DNA from: Haemophilus influenzae
GTDB lineage: Bacteria; Pseudomonadota; Gammaproteobacteria; Enterobacterales; Pasteurellaceae
Length of the DNA stretch: 64,000 nucleotides
Direction: 5' to 3'
Assembly: GCF_001457655.1 (NCBI RefSeq)
Contig: NZ_LN831035.1
Coordinates: 1,364,001 to 1,428,000, forward strand
Below the pieces are notes generated by a model. That model made no database searches. It was not told where the DNA came from and worked only from the letters and a program-made list of their open reading frames with translations. Numbering within the stretch: position 1 is the stretch's first letter; every line of letters starts with the position of its first letter. Below, in pieces: positions 1-8,613 of the stretch. The position numbers and the translations under genes are program-made.

Positions 1-750
1 GCCGGAGTATGGCTCGAGCATTTCGACAATCAGGGAAACGATGGATTTCGGCGTGAAATATTGCCCGCCGCGTTTGCCTTCGGCTTGGGCAAAGCGACCG
101 AGGAAGTATTCGTAAACATGGCCGAGTATGTCTTTTGCACCTAAATGTACGGGCTCGCCGTTGTAAGTCGGGCGGGTAAAGTTAGTATCGGAGAAGAGGA
201 TAATCAGCCCGCGCAGGGTGTCTTCGTTTACGGCATAGCCGCTGATGCGTTGGAGGACGCCTTTGAGTTTTTCGTTGTCTTTTTCAATGGCATCAAAGGC
301 ATCATCAATCAGTTTTGCCACGCCTGAGAATTTACCACCCCAAGGTAATTCTGCACCAGTGTTGAGAATAGAGACTTCTTGTAAGGCTTGCCAACGTGCA
401 GAAGCGGGCACCCAAAATACGTTATCCGCGGTGTAATAATCACGGTTTTCTAGTTCTGCGGTTAAAGCTTCTTGATATTCTTCTTCAGTATCAAAAAAAG
501 TGCGGTCAAGATAGAGGGGATTTTCAGCATCAGAAAGTTCTGCCTGAATTTTTTCCTGTTGATGAGTGAAATTATCAGAAATGTATTTTAAGAAGATGAG
601 ACCAAGAACGATATGTTTATAGTTGGCGGCATCAAGTTGTTGGCGGAGTTTATCCGCAGATGACCAAAGTTTTTCGTCTAAATCGTTTAAAAATGCTTGT
701 TGTAATGTGTGATTTTCATCGACAATCTTGGTGTCTCGTCTCGCTTGCAT
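1..750 (-). CDS. hsdM: Type I restriction-modification methyltransferase subunit HsdM, N-terminal 250 residues (cut by window edge)
   Basis: Translating the minus strand from the ATG at 748-750 gives an open frame to base 1. It contains the HsdM N-terminal helical domain (about residues 20-60, including LDAANYKHIVLGLIFLKYIS) and the conserved block GGQYFTPKSIVSLIVEM near residue 235, which precedes the SAM-binding domain. The catalytic NPPF motif lies outside the window. HsdM methylates adenine as part of an HsdR2M2S complex; hsdS and hsdR are expected further left. It is divergent from rbfA, with 164 bp between the starts. Codons 3-6 contain two tandem copies of GAGAC, a rotation of the pentanucleotide GACGA that makes this gene phase-variable in some H. 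influenzae strains (from memory). The frame is open here. Confidence 0.93.
   Translation of the reverse strand, partial: MQARRDTKIVDENHTLQQAFLNDLDEKLWSSADKLRQQLDAANYKHIVLGLIFLKYISDNFTHQQEKIQAELSDAENPLYLDRTFFDTEEEYQEALTAELENRDYYTADNVFWVPASARWQALQEVSILNTGAELPWGGKFSGVAKLIDDAFDAIEKDNEKLKGVLQRISGYAVNEDTLRGLIILFSDTNFTRPTYNGEPVHLGAKDILGHVYEYFLGRFAQAEGKRGGQYFTPKSIVSLIVEMLEPYSG
733..743 (-). repeat. Residual pentanucleotide tract (two units) in hsdM
   Basis: On the minus strand the fourth base of codon 3 onward reads CGAGACGAGAC, two units of GAGAC plus one base. Only two copies remain, so slippage should be rare and the gene effectively locked on. This is a very short repeat and could be chance. Confidence 0.4.
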
Positions 751-914
751 AAATTATGCCCTCTGTAAAGTGATTTTTATCGGAAGTTTGAATATTCAAA
801 CAAATTATCAGGTGTCATTCTATCGAAAAACAGTATCGGGTTGAAAGGGATTTTTGCGTGCTAAATTCAATGATTTCCAGTAGAATGAGGTGCTTTTATA
901 AATAAGGAATAACT

Positions 915-1301
915 ATGGCAAGAGAATTTAAACGTAGCGATCGCGTCGCTCAAGAAATACAAAAAGAAATAGCAGTCATTTTACAACGCGAAGTGAAAGA
1001 TCCCCGTATTGGGATGGTGACGGTTTCTGATGTGGAAGTGTCGAGCGATTTATCTTACGCAAAAATCTTTGTGACTTTTTTATTCGATCACGATGAAACG
1101 GCAATTGAGCAAGGCATGAAAGGCTTAGAAAAAGCATCGCCTTATATTCGTTCATTACTAGGCAAAGCGATGCGTTTACGTATCGTGCCAGAGATTCGCT
1201 TTATTTATGATCAATCCTTAGTGGAAGGGATGCGTATGTCAAATCTTGTGACAAATGTTGTGCGTGAAGATGAGAAAAAACACGTTGAGGAAAGCAACTA
1301 A
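915..1301 (+). CDS. rbfA: 30S ribosome-binding factor A
   Basis: 128 residues, the usual RbfA length. It is a single KH-type domain beginning [20 protein letters not shown], with the family block [27 protein letters not shown] split over about residues 30-57. RbfA binds 30S precursors and helps mature the 5' end of 16S rRNA, notably in the cold. AAGGA lies 8 bases before the ATG. The stop codon shares one base with the truB start (TAATG), so the two are translationally coupled. In most gammaproteobacteria rbfA follows infB; here its upstream neighbour is a divergent type I restriction locus, so it needs its own promoter within 751-914. Confidence 0.97.
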   Translation: MAREFKRSDRVAQEIQKEIAVILQREVKDPRIGMVTVSDVEVSSDLSYAKIFVTFLFDHDETAIEQGMKGLEKASPYIRSLLGKAMRLRIVPEIRFIYDQSLVEGMRMSNLVTNVVREDEKKHVEESN

Positions 1302-2221
1302 TGTCTAGACCTCGTAAACGCTGGCGTGATGTTGATGGTGTGTTTTTGTTGGATAAACCACAAGGCATGTCATCAAATGACATTATGCAAAAGGTGAAGC
1401 GTTTATTTCAAGCGAATAAAGCAGGGCATACAGGTGCGCTCGATCCGTTGGCTACGGGAATGTTGCCAATTTGCTTGGGTGAAGCAACTAAGTTTTCACA
1501 ATTTTTGCTTGATGCCGATAAGCGTTATCTTGTTACGGCAAAATTAGGCGAACGTACCGATACTTCCGATGCGGAAGGGCAAGTCGTGGAAACTCGTGAA
1601 GTTCATGTTGAAACTCAGCAAATTTTGACCGCACTTGAACAATTTCGTGGCGATATTTTGCAAGTGCCGACCATGTTTTCCGCACTAAAACATAACGGTA
1701 AACCGCTTTATGAATATGCGCGTCAAGGTATTACGGTTGAGCGTGAGGCACGTCCAATTACGATTTTTGAACTTAATTTTATTGAATATCACGCACCTTT
1801 TTTAACCTTAGAAGTACATTGTTCAAAAGGCACTTATATTCGCACCTTAGTCGATGATTTGGGTGAAGTGCTAGGTTGTGGCGCACATGTGACAATGTTA
1901 CGCCGTACAGCCGTAGCGGATTACCCCGTAGCAGAAATGATACCAATCAATGAGTTACAACTGCTCGCTGAAAGTTTTCCATTAAGTGAATTAGATCGTC
2001 TATTACTGCCAACCGATACCGCAGTAAGTAAATTGCCCGCTTTGCATTTGGATGTAGAGCAGAGTAAAGCCATTGGTTTTGGTCAGCGAGTGAAATTTGC
2101 TAATGAACAGCAATTAGGTGGCCAAGTGCGGTTATTTTCAGCGGAGAATTTATTCTTAGGCGTGGCATTAATCGACGGGAATATTATTCGCCCACAACGG
2201 TTAATTACACAATCTGCATAA
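1301..2221 (+). CDS. truB: tRNA pseudouridine(55) synthase TruB
   Basis: 306 residues, matching the bacterial TruB length. It converts U55 in the T-loop of tRNAs to pseudouridine. The catalytic motif [12 protein letters not shown] is at residues 42-53 with the nucleophile Asp48; the further TruB motif [15 protein letters not shown] is near residue 175. A PUA-like C-terminal region follows. The start overlaps the rbfA stop by one base. Pairing of rbfA with truB is the conserved ribosome/tRNA maturation order. Confidence 0.97.
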   Translation: MSRPRKRWRDVDGVFLLDKPQGMSSNDIMQKVKRLFQANKAGHTGALDPLATGMLPICLGEATKFSQFLLDADKRYLVTAKLGERTDTSDAEGQVVETREVHVETQQILTALEQFRGDILQVPTMFSALKHNGKPLYEYARQGITVEREARPITIFELNFIEYHAPFLTLEVHCSKGTYIRTLVDDLGEVLGCGAHVTMLRRTAVADYPVAEMIPINELQLLAESFPLSELDRLLLPTDTAVSKLPALHLDVEQSKAIGFGQRVKFANEQQLGGQVRLFSAENLFLGVALIDGNIIRPQRLITQSA

Positions 2222-2226
2222 CTTCA

Positions 2227-2255
2227 TTGCCTTTCTTATAAAATTCTAGTAATCT
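2227..2255 (+). promoter_or_regulatory. Candidate sigma-70 promoter of tyrA
   Basis: TTGCCT at 2227-2232 and TAATCT at 2250-2255 are separated by 17 bases. Transcription would start near 2262, inside the first TyrR box. Each hexamer matches consensus at four of six bases, so this is a weak prediction supported mainly by its position. Confidence 0.35.
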
Positions 2256-2259
2256 CATC

Positions 2260-2300
2260 TGTAATTAATTTTTTACAATATATGTAAACTAAATTTTGCA
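2260..2300 (+). promoter_or_regulatory. Two tandem TyrR boxes upstream of tyrA
   Basis: The TyrR consensus is TGTAAA-N6-TTTACA. Box 1 at 2260-2277 reads TGTAAT-TAATTT-TTTACA (11 of 12). Box 2 at 2283-2300 reads TGTAAA-CTAAAT-TTTGCA (11 of 12). They are five bases apart (centres 23 bp apart) and end 10 bases before the tyrA ATG at 2311. TyrR represses aroF-tyrA in Escherichia coli in response to tyrosine; paired boxes over the start region fit repression here. Confidence 0.7.
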
Positions 2301-2310
2301 GGTGGGTTTT

Positions 2311-3435
2311 ATGGAAGTCCTTAAAGATTTACGTTCTGAAATTGATTCGCTTGATCGCGAACTTATCCAACTTTTTGCTAAACGTCTTGAGTTGGTTTCT
2401 CAAGTCGGTAAAGTGAAACATCAACATGGATTACCTATTTATGCGCCAGAGCGTGAAATAGCAATGCTCCAAGCACGTCGTTTAGAGGCTGAAAAAGCAG
2501 GCATTTCAGCCGATTTAATTGAAGATGTTCTACGCCGTTTTATGCGTGAATCCTATGCCAATGAAAACCAATTTGGTTTTAAAACTATCAATTCTGATAT
2601 TCACAAAATTGTTATCGTGGGCGGTTATGGTAAATTAGGTGGCTTATTTGCCCGTTATTTACGTGCATCTGGCTATCCAATTTCTATTTTAGATCGCGAA
2701 GATTGGGCGGTGGCTGAAAGTATTTTAGCGAATGCTGATGTCGTGATCGTTTCCGTCCCCATCAATATTACTTTGGAAACGATTGAGCGACTAAAACCTT
2801 ATTTAACAGAAAATATGTTGCTTGCAGATTTAACTTCTGTTAAGCGTGAACCGCTAGCGAAAATGCTTGAAGTTCATTCTGGTGCAGTTTTAGGTTTACA
2901 TCCAATGTTTGGTGCAGACATTGCAAGTATGGCAAAACAAGTGGTTGTACGTTGTGATGGACGTTTTCCTGAACGTTATGAATGGTTACTTGAGCAAATT
3001 CAAATTTGGGGCGCAAAAATTTATCAAACCAATGCCACAGAACACGATCACAATATGACTTATATACAAGCCTTGCGCCATTTTTCGACTTTTGCGAATG
3101 GTTTACACCTTTCCAAACAGCCCATTAATCTCGCTAATTTATTGGCGCTTTCTTCTCCTATTTATCGCTTAGAACTTGCGATGATCGGTCGCTTATTTGC
3201 GCAAGATGCAGAGCTTTACGCAGATATTATTATGGATAAGCCAGAAAATTTAGCGGTAATTGAAACGCTAAAACAAACTTACGACGAAGCCTTAACTTTC
3301 TTTGAAAAGAATGATCGTCAAGGTTTTATTGATGCTTTCCACAAGGTGCGTGACTGGTTTGGCGATTATTCTGAACAATTCTTAAAAGAAAGCCGTCAGC
3401 TATTACAGCAGGCAAATGATTTGAAACAAGGGTAG
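2311..3435 (+). CDS. tyrA: T-protein: chorismate mutase / prephenate dehydrogenase
   Basis: Bifunctional enzyme of tyrosine biosynthesis: chorismate to prephenate, then NAD-dependent oxidation to 4-hydroxyphenylpyruvate. An AroQ-type chorismate mutase helical domain fills about residues 1-90 ([19 protein letters not shown], then [17 protein letters not shown]). The dehydrogenase follows, with the dinucleotide motif [10 protein letters not shown] near residue 105 and [13 protein letters not shown] place the start at ATG 2311 rather than the in-frame TTG at 2296: AGGTGGG at 2300-2306 is a good ribosome site for it, the TTG lies in an operator, and 374 residues matches the E. coli enzyme (373). 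Two TyrR boxes precede it. Confidence 0.96.
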   Translation: MEVLKDLRSEIDSLDRELIQLFAKRLELVSQVGKVKHQHGLPIYAPEREIAMLQARRLEAEKAGISADLIEDVLRRFMRESYANENQFGFKTINSDIHKIVIVGGYGKLGGLFARYLRASGYPISILDREDWAVAESILANADVVIVSVPINITLETIERLKPYLTENMLLADLTSVKREPLAKMLEVHSGAVLGLHPMFGADIASMAKQVVVRCDGRFPERYEWLLEQIQIWGAKIYQTNATEHDHNMTYIQALRHFSTFANGLHLSKQPINLANLLALSSPIYRLELAMIGRLFAQDAELYADIIMDKPENLAVIETLKQTYDEALTFFEKNDRQGFIDAFHKVRDWFGDYSEQFLKESRQLLQQANDLKQG

Positions 3436-3440
3436 AGAAA

Positions 3441-3469
3441 AGTGCGGTGAAATTTCACCGCAGTTTTTT
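3441..3469. terminator. Terminator between tyrA and queF built from uptake-signal arms
   Basis: A perfect ten-base inverted repeat, TGCGGTGAAA (3443-3452) and TTTCACCGCA (3453-3462), is followed by a T run on the plus strand. The left arm is a full AAGTGCGGT; the right arm is one base off (ACCGCAGTT). It lies between convergent genes. On the minus strand the A-rich flank GAGAAAA also gives a short T tract, so it can probably stop both. Confidence 0.85.
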
Positions 3470-4307
3470 ACTGTCTCGCCAATCTTAAATTTTCAGGTAA
3501 ATTCTCAAAATTAGAGCGGAATGGATTAATGTCTAATCCGCCACGACGAGTATAGCGTGCGTAAACGGTGAGTTTTTCTGGTTTTGCGTAGTGCATTAAA
3601 TCGCAAAAAATACGTTCGACACATTGTTCGTGGAATTCATTATGCTGACGGAACGATATAACGTAACGCAATAATTTTTCGTGATTGATTTTTTTACCAA
3701 CATAGTGAATATGCAAGGTGCCCCAGTCTGGCTGATTGGTAATGAGGCAGTTAGATTTCAATAAATGGCTGACTAATTTTTCTTCGACAATTTCATCCGA
3801 TACGCAATCTTTCAGCCAATTAGCGTTAAATTCGTAGCTAGTAATTTCAATATCTTGTTCATCAATGCAATCGCCTTGTAAATGCTCAATTTTTTGAGCA
3901 TCATAAACTGCCACTGGATTTAACCGCACTTTTACATCGCCTTGCGCACATTCGATTAAATCGCGTTGCATAGTTTGTTGAACGGCGTTGAAGTCGGTAA
4001 ATTTGCTTTGGTTAAAGCTATTTAAATAAAGTTTAAAACTTTTTGATTCAATCAAATTTTGGCTTTGATAATCCAGATAAATATCTGCGATAGCCACTTG
4101 CGGTAAGCCTTTTTCGTTGAGCCACGAGATTTCATAAGCCGTCCAAATATCTGCACCGATAGTAAATGGTTGGTTTTGAGTAATGCCCAATCCATCACGA
4201 TTTAAGGCGCGTGGCACAGGCTGTAATAAAGTGCGGTCATATTGAGAGGCGTATTCCGTTTTTTGACCGAGTTTTAAGGATTTTAAGCTGTTGTCTTGGT
4301 AATTCAT
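3468..4307 (-). CDS. queF: NADPH-dependent 7-cyano-7-deazaguanine (preQ0) reductase
   Basis: 279 residues, the two-lobed (YqcD-type) QueF length of enterobacteria. It reduces the nitrile of preQ0 to the aminomethyl group of preQ1 in queuosine synthesis. The QueF signature [11 protein letters not shown] is at residues 87-97 in the N-terminal lobe. The catalytic Cys187 is in [11 protein letters not shown] with the general acid Asp194. It is last in a minus-strand cluster, 126 bp after the zinc-ribbon gene, and the gap holds a dispersed repeat. No preQ1 riboswitch is recognisable before it. Confidence 0.96.
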
Positions 4308-4341
4308 TTATTTTTCCCTTATATGTTAAAAAATAATTTTG

Positions 4342-4389
4342 CCTTCCCTTGCTTGCGGGGGAAGGTGGCGCGAAGCGTCGGAAGGGGGT
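4342..4389. repeat. Palindromic intergenic repeat element upstream of queF
   Basis: CCTTCCC (4342-4348) pairs with GGGAAGG (4359-4365), followed by GTGGCGCGAAGCGTCGGAAG and a G run. The G+C-rich composition stands out in this AT-rich intergenic space. It resembles dispersed hairpin elements found between genes in many Gram-negative bacteria, but I cannot name the family. It would lie in the queF leader if the cluster is cotranscribed. Confidence 0.45.
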
Positions 4390-4433
4390 TAAGACTTTAT
4401 CATTCCAACAGAGAGTTGAGGCATGGACTTAAA

Positions 4434-5219
4434 TTACAAAAAATTCCACGATAGATTCGAAACTAATCGACAGGTATCGCATTTAAAATGAAAGGTATCA
4501 AAAATCGCATTTTTTAACGCCCAATTTGCACCACAAGAAGGGCAGCAACGGGATTTTTCAGATTCTAAAGATTGCCCACCTACACGATATAAATAATAGT
4601 AAGTCGGTATGCCAGTTTCTTTTTCTATTTCTTGAGCTAAATATCGTCCGTGTTTTGAAAGCGTACTTTGATGATCGGAAATTTCTGCCAAAGATTGTTG
4701 TTCTAATACCGCACCATTCATTTGTAGTTGATCGCAGGCTTGCCAATTTTCTTGCCATTTAATCAGATCTTGGCTTAAGTGCGGTTGATTTTTCAACTGT
4801 TTATACAAAGGGATGGGCGCGAAATTTTCTCCACTATGAATCGGCGAGCAACTTTGTAAATGGGTTGTGTAAAGCACTTGCCAAGTTGGCGATGTATTTT
4901 CAGCCGTTTGATCTGAATTGAAATCATCGCCCACAAGTTGAAAACCATCAAAAATTACACCGCACTTTTCGGCTTCTTGTAATGTGCGATTCACTTCTGC
5001 GTTATTATTTTGCGGGAAAAGACTATCTTGCTCTGGGCAAATGACACGCATAGCAAAGCCTTGTGCACCATCTTCTTCCGCTAAATATAAAGGAATTTCA
5101 CGTCCGATAATTTGCCCGTTATACCGCCATTGATCGATCACTGCATTGAGTAAACGACTTTGTGATTCAATATTATTTTCGAGTGCAGTCAGGCGAAAAT
5201 AGGTTTCGATTAAATACAT
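4434..5219 (-). CDS. Zn-ribbon protein, DUF2310 family
   Basis: 261 residues with a C-terminal zinc ribbon: CPSC at 226-229 and CDTC at 247-250. The rest has no motif I can assign. It resembles the DUF2310 family, described only as zinc-ribbon, possibly nucleic-acid-binding proteins. The start overlaps the end of csdE by 10 bases, implying translational coupling. Its place between a cysteine desulfurase pair and queF hints at a role in sulfur, iron-sulfur or tRNA modification chemistry, but that is inference from context only. Confidence 0.75.
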   Translation of the reverse strand: MYLIETYFRLTALENNIESQSRLLNAVIDQWRYNGQIIGREIPLYLAEEDGAQGFAMRVICPEQDSLFPQNNNAEVNRTLQEAEKCGVIFDGFQLVGDDFNSDQTAENTSPTWQVLYTTHLQSCSPIHSGENFAPIPLYKQLKNQPHLSQDLIKWQENWQACDQLQMNGAVLEQQSLAEISDHQSTLSKHGRYLAQEIEKETGIPTYYYLYRVGGQSLESEKSRCCPSCGANWALKNAIFDTFHFKCDTCRLVSNLSWNFL

Positions 5220-5590
5220 AAATTTTTTAATTGCTGTCCGATTTGGTTTAAGCCGTTTAAACGCGTTTCACTTAAATGTTGTGAAATGCCGAGTTCGCTA
5301 AAAAATACAGTAATATCAAATGTATTCAATTCATCCGCTGTTTTGCCATTGATTTTATTGAATAAAATCCAAAGTAAGCCATTCATAATTCTGGCTTCGC
5401 TAAATCCGCTGAATTGAAAAGTGCGGTCATTTTTAGGCATAATTTGAAACCACATTTGTGCTTCGCAGCCAGTAATAGGCTGCATTTGAGCAAGTTCATC
5501 ATCGCTTGGGCGAGGTAAATTTTTGCCTGCTTGAATAATCAGGCGATAGCGATCTTCCCAATTTTTAGCTTGTTTTAATTGTTCTATCAT
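5210..5590 (-). CDS. csdE: SufE-family sulfur acceptor CsdE
   Basis: 126 residues, a typical SufE fold protein. The conserved acceptor cysteine is Cys42 in PITGCEAQMW, which takes persulfide sulfur from the partner desulfurase. It follows csdA with a four-base overlap (5587-5590) and overlaps the DUF2310 gene downstream. Adjacency to a CsdA-type desulfurase and absence of suf genes nearby favour CsdE over SufE. Confidence 0.9.
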   Translation of the reverse strand: MIEQLKQAKNWEDRYRLIIQAGKNLPRPSDDELAQMQPITGCEAQMWFQIMPKNDRTFQFSGFSEARIMNGLLWILFNKINGKTADELNTFDITVFFSELGISQHLSETRLNGLNQIGQQLKNLCI

Positions 5591-6786
5591 TGTAATAAAT
5601 CCAATGCTTTATCTAAGGCGGTAAAAAATGTCTCTACATCTTTTTGCGTATTATAAGGGGCAAAAGAAAGACGCAATGTGGTGCGTTCGCCTAAGCGTGC
5701 TAAATAAGGCTGGGCACAATGTTCGCCCACACGAAGCGCAATATTTTGTTCGCTCAAAAGTGTAGAAAGATCGGAACAGTCAATGCCATCAAATACAAAG
5801 CAAACAACGGTGCTAGGTTGAGGGGAATCGAATAATCGGCAATTCTCGTAAGATTTTAACCGCACTTTGACGGATTCAGCCAAGGATATAGCGTGCTGTT
5901 CTGCTGCGGTAAAATCCCATTTTTGTAGCCAATTTAGTATGGCATTAAATCCAATAACCCCAGCAATATTGGGTGTGCCAGCTTCTAAACGATAAGGCAA
6001 TTCGGCAAAAGTAATACGATTATTTGACACACGATCAACCATTTTTCCACCAAAAAAGAGCGGTTGAAGTTGAGAAAGTGCGGTTAATTTTCCTGTTAAA
6101 ACGCCAAGTCCATTTGGGCCATAAATTTTATGGGCAGAAAATGCGAGAAAGTCTGCATCTAAATCTTGTAAATCAATTTTAATATGACTAATCGCTTGTG
6201 CAGCATCTACTAAAACCAACGCATGACTATGTTTTCTAATAAGTTGAATTAGTCGTTTAATCGGCTGTTCTGTGCCAGTGACATTTGAAACAAAATTCAG
6301 TGCAACGAGTTTTGTTTTTTCAGAAAGGGCTAAAATCAGTGCATTTTCATCAATTAGCCAATTATCTAAAATCGGTAAAACTCGAATTTTTGCACCGCAC
6401 TTTTTCGCCGTTTCATGCCAAGTGACAAAATTAGCATGATGATCTGCTTGGCTAATCAGAATTTCATCTTCGGCGTTTAATTGCGGCATCAATCCATTTG
6501 CCACTAAGTTAATCGCGTGAGTTGTACCCGAAGTCCAAATAACAGTGCGTTTATCTTCCGCATTAACCCATTCTTTAACCTGTGTGCGAGCCTGTTCATA
6601 TTGCGTAGTTTGGGCTGCATCATATTGGCTGCGATGCACCGAACCTGCCGAAGCATAAAATTCAGCGGTGCGATCAATTAACTCTTGAGGTTTCAACGCA
6701 GTGGCGGCGTTATCTAAATAAACAACCGCATCTTCACGTTGGAAATAGGGAAATTCTTGACGGAACGTTTGATAATCAAAAGCCAT
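5587..6786 (-). CDS. csdA: Cysteine desulfurase CsdA (class V aminotransferase fold)
   Basis: PLP enzyme that removes sulfur from cysteine and forms a protein persulfide. I choose ATG 6784-6786 (MAFDYQTFRQEFPYF), giving 399 residues against 401 in E. coli; a longer frame begins at 6900 but overlaps the upstream gene. Lys220 in FSAHKIYGP is the PLP lysine; Cys357 in RVGEHCAQP is the active-site cysteine; THAINLVAN near residue 89 is the family N-terminal motif. The ATG lies one base after the stop of the nuclease gene, and the next gene is csdE, its sulfur acceptor. Confidence 0.95.
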   Translation of the reverse strand: MAFDYQTFRQEFPYFQREDAVVYLDNAATALKPQELIDRTAEFYASAGSVHRSQYDAAQTTQYEQARTQVKEWVNAEDKRTVIWTSGTTHAINLVANGLMPQLNAEDEILISQADHHANFVTWHETAKKCGAKIRVLPILDNWLIDENALILALSEKTKLVALNFVSNVTGTEQPIKRLIQLIRKHSHALVLVDAAQAISHIKIDLQDLDADFLAFSAHKIYGPNGLGVLTGKLTALSQLQPLFFGGKMVDRVSNNRITFAELPYRLEAGTPNIAGVIGFNAILNWLQKWDFTAAEQHAISLAESVKVRLKSYENCRLFDSPQPSTVVCFVFDGIDCSDLSTLLSEQNIALRVGEHCAQPYLARLGERTTLRLSFAPYNTQKDVETFFTALDKALDLLQ

Positions 6787-6787
6787 A

Positions 6788-7270
6788 TTAATTTTTCTCT
6801 TGTCTGCGCCATTGACTTGGTTCAATCGGATTATTGTCTGCCCAAAGACCAATTCCTTTGGCTTGTGCATTTTCTTGCGCTTGAAGATAAATCGGATCAT
6901 GGGAATATTGCTTATAAGCCCATGCCATACCCTGTTTAACCATTTCTAAATTAATATTTTGTTTTTGATAATAAACCACCGCTAAGGTGCGTTGATAGCG
7001 ATCTTTTCCTTTTCGCGCAAGGCGAACATTTTTTTGATAAACCAGATCAGACAAGGTTTTTTTCGATTTTTGCCCAAAGGCTTGAGATTTTTCTGGCGCA
7101 TCAATTTCGGCTAAACGAACTTTAATGGATTTATTGCCTTTAGTGAGGCAAGTGAGCGTATCGCCATCACTAATTTTAACCACACGACAAGTATTTTTTT
7201 CGCGAGAACAAGCAGAAAGTACGGTAAAAATAAGTAATAAACTCGTCAATAGTATTTTTCGATTTATCAT
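6788..7270 (-). CDS. Predicted lipoprotein nuclease, staphylococcal nuclease (SNase) fold
   Basis: 160 residues. The N-terminus is a lipoprotein signal with lipobox LSAC, Cys21 being the predicted lipidated residue. The SNase-like domain starts near residue 28, and the catalytic set of Staphylococcus nuclease is present: Asp35/Asp37 in DGDT, Arg52, Asp57, Glu60 (VRLAEIDAPE) and Arg94. It should be an envelope-anchored calcium-dependent nuclease. It is the first gene of the minus-strand cluster, one base before csdA. A role in scavenging extracellular DNA is possible in a naturally competent species but is inference. Confidence 0.88.
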   Translation of the reverse strand: MINRKILLTSLLLIFTVLSACSREKNTCRVVKISDGDTLTCLTKGNKSIKVRLAEIDAPEKSQAFGQKSKKTLSDLVYQKNVRLARKGKDRYQRTLAVVYYQKQNINLEMVKQGMAWAYKQYSHDPIYLQAQENAQAKGIGLWADNNPIEPSQWRRQEKN

Positions 7271-7384
7271 TTTGCAAAGTTTTTGATCTAAGTCTGGTTA
7301 TTTTACCGAAAAAATGGCTCAAGTTAGCAAAAAAAAGCGTAAAATAATTTTGAAATATTATGAAAATAGTTGAAAAGGTTGTAT

Positions 7385-7807
7385 ATGATTCAAAAATTAT
7401 TTTTATTAGTTCGTTCGTTGGTCATTTTATCTATTATGTTATATCTCGGAAATCTTATTGCTTATTACATTCCATCAGGTGTTCCAGGAAGTATTTGGGG
7501 ATTGTTATTGCTCTTTTTAGGTTTAACAACACGAGTGATTCATTTAAATTGGATTTATTTAGGCGCAAGTTTGCTAATTCGTTTTATGGCGGTGCTTTTT
7601 GTACCAGTGAGCGTGGGAATTATCAAATATTCTGATTTATTGATAGAGCAAATTAATATTTTGCTTGTTCCTAATATTGTGAGTACTTGTGTCACTTTAC
7701 TTGTTATAGGATTTTTAGGTCATTATTTGTATCAGATGCAATCTTTTACACATAAACGCAAAAAAGTAATAAAACGTAGAGAAAATCAGGTAAAACAAGC
7801 GAATTAG
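7385..7807 (+). CDS. LrgA/YohJ-family inner-membrane protein (UPF0299)
   Basis: About 140 residues with four hydrophobic segments and the family motif [16 protein letters not shown] near residue 30. LrgA/CidA proteins are holin-like and act with LrgB; YohJ/YohK is the E. coli pair. The start at ATG 7385 has AAAAGG eight bases upstream; an in-frame TTG at 7370 is less likely. The C-terminus is strongly basic and probably cytoplasmic. The lrgB-like gene follows after 18 bases. Confidence 0.88.
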   Translation: MIQKLFLLVRSLVILSIMLYLGNLIAYYIPSGVPGSIWGLLLLFLGLTTRVIHLNWIYLGASLLIRFMAVLFVPVSVGIIKYSDLLIEQINILLVPNIVSTCVTLLVIGFLGHYLYQMQSFTHKRKKVIKRRENQVKQAN

Positions 7808-7825
7808 TATGTTAGGAAAGTTTAT

Positions 7826-8521
7826 ATGCAGCAGTACATTATTTATCTTTATACATTTTTAACAATTTTTGGGTTTTGGCTCGCACTACAAATTAGCAAA
7901 CGTTGGAAGTCAATGATTTTTAATACTTTTGTTTTAACAGTATTAATTTTGGCGGCGATTTTAGTGATAGGAAAGATTCCTTATGATGATTATATGGCAG
8001 GAAATGCACCTATTAATAATTTACTTGGTTTGAGTATCGTTGCTCTCGCATTGCCTCTTTATGAACAACTTCGCCAAATTGCCAAACAATGGAAAATTAT
8101 TCTTTCAACGGTGGTTATAGCCTCTTTTTTGGCGATGTTAAGTGGCGGGCTTTTAGCATTTCTTTTAGGCGCAACGCCCGAAATGGTCGCTACGGTTTTA
8201 CCTAAATCCATCACAATGCCTATTGCGATGGAAGTTTCCCGTCATTTAGGCGGCATTCCTGCCGTAACTGCAGTTGGTGTTGTGGTTGCAGGTTTGCAAG
8301 GATCGATATTTGGTTATCTTGTATTAAAAAAATTGGGTGTTAAACATCAAGAAGCTATTGGGCTTTCTGTTGGTTCGGTTTCTCACGCGCTCGGTACAGT
8401 AAGTTGTATGGAAACGAATCCAACAGCGGGAAGTTACAGTTCTATTTCTCTTGTGCTTTGTGGGATTATTAGTTCTATTCTCGCACCATTTGTATTTAAG
8501 CTGATTTATTTCTTTGTTTAA
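7826..8521 (+). CDS. LrgB/YohK-family inner-membrane protein
   Basis: 231 residues, the usual LrgB length, with six or seven hydrophobic segments. Conserved family stretches are visible: PKSITMPIAMEVSRHLGG near 130 and GLSVGSVSHALGT near 180. Partner of the upstream LrgA-like protein; the pair has been linked to murein hydrolase control and to export or uptake of small metabolites in other bacteria, and the function here is not established. A terminator follows. Confidence 0.9.
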   Translation: MQQYIIYLYTFLTIFGFWLALQISKRWKSMIFNTFVLTVLILAAILVIGKIPYDDYMAGNAPINNLLGLSIVALALPLYEQLRQIAKQWKIILSTVVIASFLAMLSGGLLAFLLGATPEMVATVLPKSITMPIAMEVSRHLGGIPAVTAVGVVVAGLQGSIFGYLVLKKLGVKHQEAIGLSVGSVSHALGTVSCMETNPTAGSYSSISLVLCGIISSILAPFVFKLIYFFV

Positions 8522-8537
8522 ATATCAATAAAAATTC

Positions 8538-8596
8538 AACCGCACTTTATTCATTTTAGATTGTGTTTGTTATAGATAAAGTGCGGTTGTTTTTTG
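8538..8596 (+). terminator. Terminator after the lrgB-like gene (inverted uptake-signal pair)
   Basis: AACCGCACTTTA (8538-8549) and its complement TAAAGTGCGGTT (8577-8588) form a 12-base stem with a 27-base loop, followed by GTTTTTTGC. Both arms are complete Hin-type uptake signals. Confidence 0.75.
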
Positions 8597-8613
8597 CGCT
8601 AAATGATTAGATA

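Noticed and set aside
4308..4433. preQ1 riboswitch before queF
   Set aside because: I looked for a preQ1-I type C-rich loop and pseudoknot tail and found only the GC-rich palindromic repeat.
4526..4762. Open frame on the plus strand opposite the zinc-ribbon gene
   Set aside because: It is antisense to a coherent gene with a zinc ribbon and has no family-like sequence or ribosome site.
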